Shown here piece after piece: positions 57,421 to 64,000 of a stretch of DNA of 64,000 nt. The stretch is from positions 56,393,111 through 56,457,110 of the forward strand of contig NC_060247.1 of assembly GCF_921293095.1 (NCBI RefSeq). Direction: 5' to 3'. The notes under the pieces are model-generated. The model searched no databases. It was not told the origin of the DNA and saw only the letters and a program-made list of their open reading frames with translations. The translations under genes were made by a program, and so were the position numbers. Source of the DNA: Ischnura elegans (taxonomy: Eukaryota > Arthropoda > Insecta > Odonata > Coenagrionidae). Numbering within the stretch: the stretch's first letter is position 1; every line of letters starts with the position of its first letter.

Positions 57421-60400
57421 ACTCGCTCCCCGACTCTTTCTTTATTTTTCGTTGATTTCACGCTTTCTTAGCAGCAACCTGCCTCATTCCCTTAGTTAAT
57501 CTGTTATTGCTCCCTCAAAACCACCCCTTGCAGCCCCAAGTACAAGCCCACACCCGTCTTATGATTCTCCCCACTACTACAATATTCACGACGGTACGCT
57601 TAATCTAAAGGAATATTGGTAATTGGCAGACTCGTAAAATCCAATAACAATTGCTTATTTTAGTAGCAACACATCGTGGGCCAAACACTAGTAAGATGGT
57701 GTTTGGGAAAGTACAGAGTTAAGTGCAGTCGGAAACCGGTGTCATGGTTTATTTAACCCGAGGTAAAATATGGAGAGAAAATAATGAGTTATTAGTCTTT
57801 AAACTCTAGAAATTAAAATTAATAAATAATCCGCCCATGAAGTCAATAGCACCATGGTACTTTAGCTGTAAAAAAATTAATTTCAGTAAGCCTTTCTAGG
57901 TGGCAATGTGTTTTCACGCATTCGGTGGCGAAAAATCAACACGACCACTTATGGTGCCACGGGTGAGGAAAAAGTTTTCCCCATTTGGTAATTTAAAATT
58001 AATTTATGTAAAATATTCTTGTTAAATATCGCTCTCTTATGTCGTTACGGGACATTTAGGCGAGAATATTGAAATTAAAAAATAATAAATATGTACTACG
58101 AGAAATTTTTAAAATAAGAGCGGGAAATTGGATCGCTATACGATCTTTCACAAGCTCTTGATCATTTTATCTCCGAATATATCAACTCAACTCACCTAAG
58201 CCTACACTTCAAAACGAGGAGCCAATGAAAAACTGTCGTGACCTTTGGAAATCACGGCATTGTTTAGTTACAATTCAAAATTATTTATTAGTTTAATGAC
58301 TCATTTCAATTCCAGAAATAGTGTATAATATGCACTTAATCTTCATAGCTAGCGGAAGATAAGCCTAAAAAAAGACAGATAGCTCGCAGACATTTTACGC
58401 ATCTTTGCACGGGCTGATGTGAATCATCTGTCCCCGTAGCCTAAATAAATGAAATGTTATCACTGTAGTTGACGTCACCCATTGCTGGAATTAGTTTAGT
58501 TCAAAATAGAAGTAGGCGTCACAAAAAAAGAGTGCATTTATCCTAGTCAGATGATTTCAACTTTGGATAGCGAATATTATTTTTCACGTCATTTCTACAA
58601 AAACAAACATGAATTTTCTTGCATTGGAGGTCGATAAAATTTTCACCAATCGCCGTGTAAGTTGGCACTTTTCAGTATTATTTCGATTTTATAATATCTA
58701 CTTTGTCGCACCCGCCCACCTCGAAGTCTACATAGTTATTCATTGATTTCAGCGCACAGGTTTAATTTTTTGCTTCATAGAATTAACAATATTCAAGATA
58801 GAGGGTTAGAATTTTTTCATCAGATGACCGAGTAAATAGATTTCATTTTCTTTAAATCGATTTTCTTATACCACTCATATTAATCTAATATATTTTTCCA
58901 AATGAAAGACATGAAATTTTACGGGTATCAACAATAACATTTTATGTGAAAAAGTTACTTTATTATAAATAGAGATGTAATTATTATAAGTATGGTACTA
59001 GCTATCGGATTAGATAATCTGGGTATTTTTACCTACTATAGTGCTTCAACCTACGGAAGAGCTGCTTCATGAGCACCTTCGGTCGGGGAAGAATGAGATA
59101 GTAATGCCAAAGAGATTTTCCACTTATAAGATAAAGTATTTTTATTCCTATTTTTTTATGAAAACCTGTTTTCTAATGTAACAATAACAAGTTTTAGTGG
59201 TTATAATGTAAGCTTTGTGACGAAAACTAAATTCGTTTCTACTATGCATTGAAAACAAAGGACATGACGCACGATATACGATTATGGAATGTGTTCAGAT
59301 GAATTTTTATGTTCAGCCACAAGTTTACAATGCGAGCAACCTTTTTATCATACAGTGTTCCTGAATTAAACGCTAAAAATTATATTAATTAACGCTAATT
59401 ATATTCTCAGAGAAATTGAAAACATCTCAAATTCATATATCACCCGGTTTTATCGTTCTTAGCTGTCATTATCATCCGGAAGCTAAAACTGCCGTCAGAC
59501 ATGGTTCTGCAGAATTTGTGTTCGAGTATCACTGCATTAATCACTTTGCGCTCTTCGCATATATAGCTTTAAAGCAAGATATTGATTACAGTAATCTGCA
59601 AAAGCTCATGTTCAGTGATGTGCGGTCTCGACCATGCGACCATGATGTTGCTATGGGACAAAATATAAATGCAAACTGAAGTCTAACCAGCACAATAAAC
59701 AATGCGCATTGTAAAATGTTTTCCACAGTAAAACGTTAAATTTTAGACGCGATGTAAGTAGTTATCGTCTTGAAATAATGGCTATGATATAAGGCATACT
59801 GTGCCGCTAAAACTTATTGATTATGACGAGTGGTTATTGCCCGTGGAATGTATTGTTTCTCACCCCTTACAGAATGAAATTTACTTCGAATTACAAAATC
59901 AGTGGAATTTTCTAGAAGATGATGAATCCATTTCTTCCGTAAGCCATGTTTTATAACAATATTAAGTCACCTCTTCGAAACTCTTTCCTTTTTTTATTAT
60001 TTATTTCCTTTTCCTAAAATACATTTTGTGACCTTATCGCACTAGTTGCACCATAACGCCAAGAAGGCATAAAAAATATTGATTTAGTACACGTCAATTT
60101 GTAGGATTTCAACAAAGATGTAATTGAAGATGCAATACTAATCCATGAGAGTACTTTTTATTATATACATTCCATAGAAATTTAGTGCATTAATACTTAT
60201 GACAACGTATAGAAGAAAATCCGTGAGCAAGGTTTGTTCAAACTACACCTATGCACATCACATTTGATAAAACAGCAACCACTGCAGATAAAGCGAAAAA
60301 ATGTGTTACATAAACATCAAAATCTAATAACAATCCCATTCTAGAGGCTGGTGTCTGCTGTGAAAGCTGATCGGAATATAAAAGGAGAGTTGTAAAGGTA

Positions 60401-61015
60401 GCAGAAGTGTGCAAAGTTGATTTCCCCGGCAATTTACTGAGTGTATTAGAAAATATTGACGAAATCTTCTCGTGTTCTCAATAAATCAATGAAAACCTTT
60501 CGAAGTTGTCCCAATTATCTGATGTGAACACAAGCCGCCATATTTGTATCGTAAGGGGTTCTTCCGGTACCTTACCCACTTTATCCAACCGGAATCAAAG
60601 ATCCTTACTAATTGGCGGACTTTTCCACGCCCAAATTATCTAATAAAGTGTTCTTACTGTAGTGATCGGTTACAGCGCTAGAACTGGAATAATATTTCCA
60701 TTTCTATCGTTCTTAGTTTCGAATTTTCCTATCAGTTTCTCTGTGTCAGGTAGTAGTGTTTTTTATAAATAAGTACAGTCAGCTAAAGAACTACATACGG
60801 GTGAGATCACGCCTGCCTGGTTTTGTAAGTGTTGTGTGAACTCAACTCAATATGTAAAAAGATACTTAGATATTAGAATGGAGAAAAAGAGAGAAGGCCA
60901 GAGAAAGCACAAAAAAAGAAAAACAAAGCCTTGAAGAGGAGAAAGAGACTGCGCAGATAGTCGATTAACTTGCGATGGACTGAGCAAGAAAGAAATATAC
61001 AGCAGAATACTTTGG
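57421..61015. other. No recognisable gene
   Basis: AT-rich DNA. Plus frame 59416-59679 (87 codons) and minus frame 60238-60432 are not recognised. No repeat partner in this window was seen. Confidence 0.45.
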
Positions 61016-61640
61016 ATTTTCTATGAAAAAAAGAATCTACTGTCAGCTGAGAATACTAAAATAGGAGTAAGGAAAAAATTCATCAGATGCTACATATGGA
61101 ATATGTTTCCTCATTGCAGCGAGATATGGAATGAACAGCATCAGAAAATTTATGGGTGGCGTAAGCATTCTAAATGCTTTGCAACGAAAGAATGATGAAG
61201 CTAAATAAACTGACAATAAGTAAGAAAGATCTGAGGTTTTCCCGGCGTATAATGATGTTGAAGTTGTTTCGGATTTCCCACCGGGTGAAGTTCTCCATCT
61301 CTGCCGACGTTTCGATGGCCGTGTCGTCCATCGTCATCAGGGCTTCGAGCCAACTTCGTCATCAAGCCCTGATGACGATGGACGATACGGCCATCGTAAC
61401 GTCGGCAGAGATAGAGAACCTCACCCGGTGGGAAACCCGAAACAACTTCAACATCTGGTAATGAGTAAGTAATGAGGAAGTGCTAAGAAGGGTGGGATGA
61501 CAAAGATGTCTTCCAAAACCCAAAGAAAGATGGCGGGATAACTTAATCGGCCACATTATGAGTCATGATGGCCTCACGAAGACAATCGTCAAGGGACAAG
61601 TGAAGTGGAAGAAAGCCAAAGGACGGACCTGGATGATTTA
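61016..61640 (+). pseudogene. LINE 3' ORF fragment, third copy, split by a fold-back
   Basis: The plus-strand translation from about 61016 gives KKNLLSAENTKIGVRKKFIR and then CYIW, the region after the LINE reverse-transcriptase thumb. It decays around 61110-61230 and is interrupted by the fold-back at 61232-61455. It then resumes with NEEVLRRVG and, after a shift, RWRDNLIGHIMSHDGLTKTI and VKGQVKW. The order matches the fragments at 24.5-25.5 kb and 34.3 kb. Frame breaks and missing upstream domains show it is dead. Confidence 0.75.
61232..61455. mobile_element. Fold-back with hammerhead-ribozyme-like cores
   Basis: The inverted arms 61253-61344 and 61365-61455 are about 90% alike. On the minus strand the left arm reads CC, CTGATGA (61334-61340), C, GATGG...CCATC, GAAACGTC (61306-61313), GGC. 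These are the two invariant hammerhead boxes, a 5-bp helix II, the palindromic ACGT that could form helix III between two copies, cleavage position C, and GCC/GGC starting helix I. One base after CTGATGA is unpaired. In the right arm the second box is mutated to GTAAC (61396-61400). Hammerheads of this sort are known in Penelope-like elements; that assignment is inference, as no reverse transcriptase is attached. It is inserted in a LINE fossil and is related to 3912-4108. Confidence 0.6.
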
Positions 61641-61644
61641 AATA

Positions 61645-62465
61645 AGCCAAATTATTGGGGATTTAAAACTGAATAAATAAGCAAACATAAAAATTTTAAG
61701 ATTAACAGCAAAGTGGAGTGGAGTGCTGTTTCAAACCAATCTTTGGAATGATGGCTTAAGGTGATGATTTAATTTTCGTGAGATTTTTCCTTCTTTTCGG
61801 CTTTCATTGATTTTAACGAGAGTCCACACGTGATGCACACACTTTCTTAAAATAGTTCTCAATAACAGCGGAAGCAACCCTAACTCCTCAATTACCCTCC
61901 AGCAAGGCTGAGGGTAAACAAGATTAAGCAAGATCACCCTCGCACAAATACGAGAATTTGAAGTTTGAGAAGGTTCCCAAGACTTCCTCTTGCTCTCAAG
62001 TTCCCTCCATATAAATCCTATGGACGAGCATCACAGGTCTTGAGAGCTAACCCACCCTGGAGCCATAGAAGTAGTTCACGCGCGCCAGGCAGGTCTGTTT
62101 CAAACTTTTCCACCATGTTGTTTGACTTGGAACTCACAAAACCGACTGACTTACATCATGTGCTTCATCTTAATATGCAACGAAAAAATCACAATAACAA
62201 TTCTATACACTACCGATTGAAATGAACCAAAAGTTTTCAAAAAATCATTCTTAAATGACATAACTGCATAGGTACAAGTTTTAACGTAATGTAAGCTCTA
62301 AATTTATCATACGCAATAAATTTTACGTAAGTTATGGTCAGTTTATCCATACGCGTTAACTTGATATACTCATCGAGCACTTCCTCTACGTACAAAAAAC
62401 TTCCAACAAATCGATTTAACATGGTTCTCCTTTAAAGGGGATCTCACTTGGGCTTGTGGCGTATA
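61645..62465. other. No recognisable gene
   Basis: Sequence after the LINE tail, with no poly(A) that I can delimit. The 86-codon plus frame 61965-62225 and minus frame 61731-61937 carry no recognisable motif. Confidence 0.4.
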
Positions 62466-62479
62466 ATCAACCACAAGAG

Positions 62480-62760
62480 GGAGTTGGACCGGTGGATAGG
62501 TTTTCGACTCTCAATCGGACGGACCGCGTTCGAATCCCGGTCTCTTTCCAGAGAAATTCCATAATGCTCGATGAAGTTCCGCAGCGGCGTTCGAGAGAGA
62601 TCGCCGCCAATGTGTATGCAAGCCATCTCGGCCACCAACTCAGTCTGTATTCTGAAGTGGTAATAAATGCTCCTCTACAGCAACTTCACATGAATTTCAT
62701 TCAGCGTAGCAATCGCTACAGGCTTTTTCATGGTACTACCAAACATTTAATGGAATCACA
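62480..62760 (+). mobile_element. Probable tRNA-derived SINE with Glu-like head
   Basis: The head TTGGACCGGTGGATAGG (A-box side) is followed by an anticodon arm TTCGA-CTCTCAA-TCGGA (anticodon position CTC) and the B-box CGTTCGAATCCCGG. No acceptor stem closes the structure, and a body of about 210 bp (GAAGTTCCGCAGCGG, then GTGTATGCAAGCCATCTCGG) follows. That layout fits a SINE better than a functional tRNA. There is no second copy in the window. The 103-codon frame 62456-62767 runs through it and is not taken as a gene. Confidence 0.55.
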
Positions 62761-62767
62761 CCTATAG

Positions 62768-64000
62768 TAAAACCATTTTCAAGCCACAACGCAAGTGAAA
62801 ATGTAATTATTGCCAATACAGTGGTACGACAAAAAAACTAACCAGGCTTCCGAAAATAAAATTGAACTGAGAATCCCTATAACACGAACTTATTTATTTC
62901 CTCATGTTATCCATTCATTTACATCTAGTGAGTTTGGATTTAGGCCGCATGGAAAATACAAAACGAACACATTTCACTGAAAGTTTAGAAAAAAAAACTA
63001 CTTCTGAACGGAGGTTCAACGAAAGTTTTTTTTTGAAACTGCCTCTGTGCTGTAGCCGAGTGCTCTTCTTCACGAGTGTCTTTAACTAACCCGGGGTGTC
63101 TTATTTCCAAAGTAAATGGGATTGGAATGAGTTTTGGAGCCCATTCCAAGTAAAACTGTGATATCTAATACGTGGTAAATAAAAAATGTATTGTGACAGT
63201 TATTTTTTCAATTGTATGGTGCATAATATACGACATTGGCAATTCCCTAGCTAAATGAAGAAGTATATATTGCGAATTAGCTCAGTTCACACACCGTTCA
63301 GTGGTTAATGTAACAACCCCACCCGACCATAGGGTAGACTGGTATAATTTTCGCAAAAAAATAATAATATAGTTAAATCAATCAAAAATAAAATCAATCT
63401 TGGATATATATAATCATGATTCACTTAATAAATAATGGTAAATCTCGTTACAAATAAATCCCCAATTGCGATACCAGCGCTGCGCCGCGTCAAATTCAAT
63501 GCTTTAAACCCATTCAGGATGCCACGGCGCGCGATCAAGCTTCTTTCTCTGATAGAGATCGCTAAGCAATACCGCCCTACCCACGGCCTGTGGGAAACCA
63601 GCCAAAAGCTTCAAACCGGCCGCACGCAGAATACATCTCCATCTCCCCTCCCCTTATCTCCCACCCCTCCTACTTCCACCCTTCCTATAATACAAACCTT
63701 CCCCTTAGGCCCTTTTTCCCATCCCTTCCGATGGCTCGGCCACATTTCCCTCCACCCACTCGACCCGGAAAGCCTTGTCGTAAAGTAAAAGAAAAGAAGT
63801 AAAAAACAAAAGAAGAAGGGAAAAAAGGAGCCTTCCAAAAAGGTCTAACCCCGAAACCTCTTCCCGCCAAAAGCCGTTTCTCACTCTCTCTCCGTTGGCA
63901 CACTACCTCATATAGGTCGCTTATCCCACCCGCCAAATTAGCTTGGTGGCTCAAGTATTGTGCTCAACTGTTATGAGCAGGTGTTCCATTATGACTGTAA
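62768..64000. other. No recognisable gene; pyrimidine-rich tract and a tRNA-like end
   Basis: 63640-63775 is C/T-rich on the plus strand and opens opposing low-complexity frames (63435-63788 and 63611-63954). From about 63947 the text TAGCTTGGTGGCTCAAGTAT has an A-box look, so a SINE or tRNA-like sequence may begin here and run out of the window; there is too little to call. Confidence 0.4.

Noticed and set aside
62456..62767. 103-codon frame
   Set aside because: Runs through a tRNA-like SINE head including its B-box.
1..64000. CRISPR arrays, bacterial operons, prophage or Shine-Dalgarno-led genes
   Set aside because: No regularly spaced identical repeats, no operon-like gene runs, and the SINEs, LINEs and spliced transposase show that the DNA is eukaryotic.

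Overview
This is a gene-poor, AT-rich eukaryotic window, most likely from an arthropod (probably an insect) with a large, repeat-filled genome. The evidence is the lack of operons and long reading frames, a transposase gene split by a GT-AG intron, tRNA-derived SINEs, LINE reverse-transcriptase fossils, Penelope-like terminal repeats and many short hAT and PIF/Harbinger non-autonomous elements. I found no host protein-coding gene, rRNA or convincing functional tRNA. Most short open frames fall in unconserved AT-rich DNA and are not annotated.

Layout. 1-5.4 kb: three short elements, including hAT MITEs at 2486-2744 and 3616-3891 with exact 8-bp target-site duplications (TSDs), and a fold-back at 3912-4108. 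5.4-6.9 kb: a decayed hAT element with a broken ZBED/SCAND3-type transposase on the minus strand. 6.9-19.9 kb: mostly featureless. 19.9-25.5 kb: a hAT MITE (19892-20244), a fold-back (22701-22825), a Harbinger MITE relic and a minus-strand LINE interrupted by a Penelope-like terminal-repeat palindrome carrying two hammerhead-ribozyme-like motifs. 26-38.5 kb: SINEs, fold-backs, a 297-bp hAT MITE, a second LINE tail, another hAT MITE and a spliced but truncated HARBI1-like transposase. 41.8-45.4 kb: a hAT MITE, an 87-bp direct-repeat pair and a complex fold-back array. 45.8-46.3 kb: the longest unexplained open frame (173 codons). 47-49.4 kb: a 658-bp hAT element full of CGAAAC motifs, and two SINEs. 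53-57 kb: SINE pieces, pyrimidine-rich tracts and a nest of MITEs. 61-64 kb: a third LINE fragment split by a second hammerhead-like fold-back, and a tRNA-like SINE.

Nothing here acts as a pathway. The biology is layered transposition: DNA transposons and MITEs dated by their TSDs, LINEs and the SINEs they probably mobilised, and Penelope-like repeats inserted into LINE fossils. The best candidates for something new are two unrelated palindromic repeats whose sequence fits the hammerhead boxes with a palindromic helix III (24957-25286 and 61232-61455), and the fold-back array at 42828-44540 with its relative at 45248-45372.
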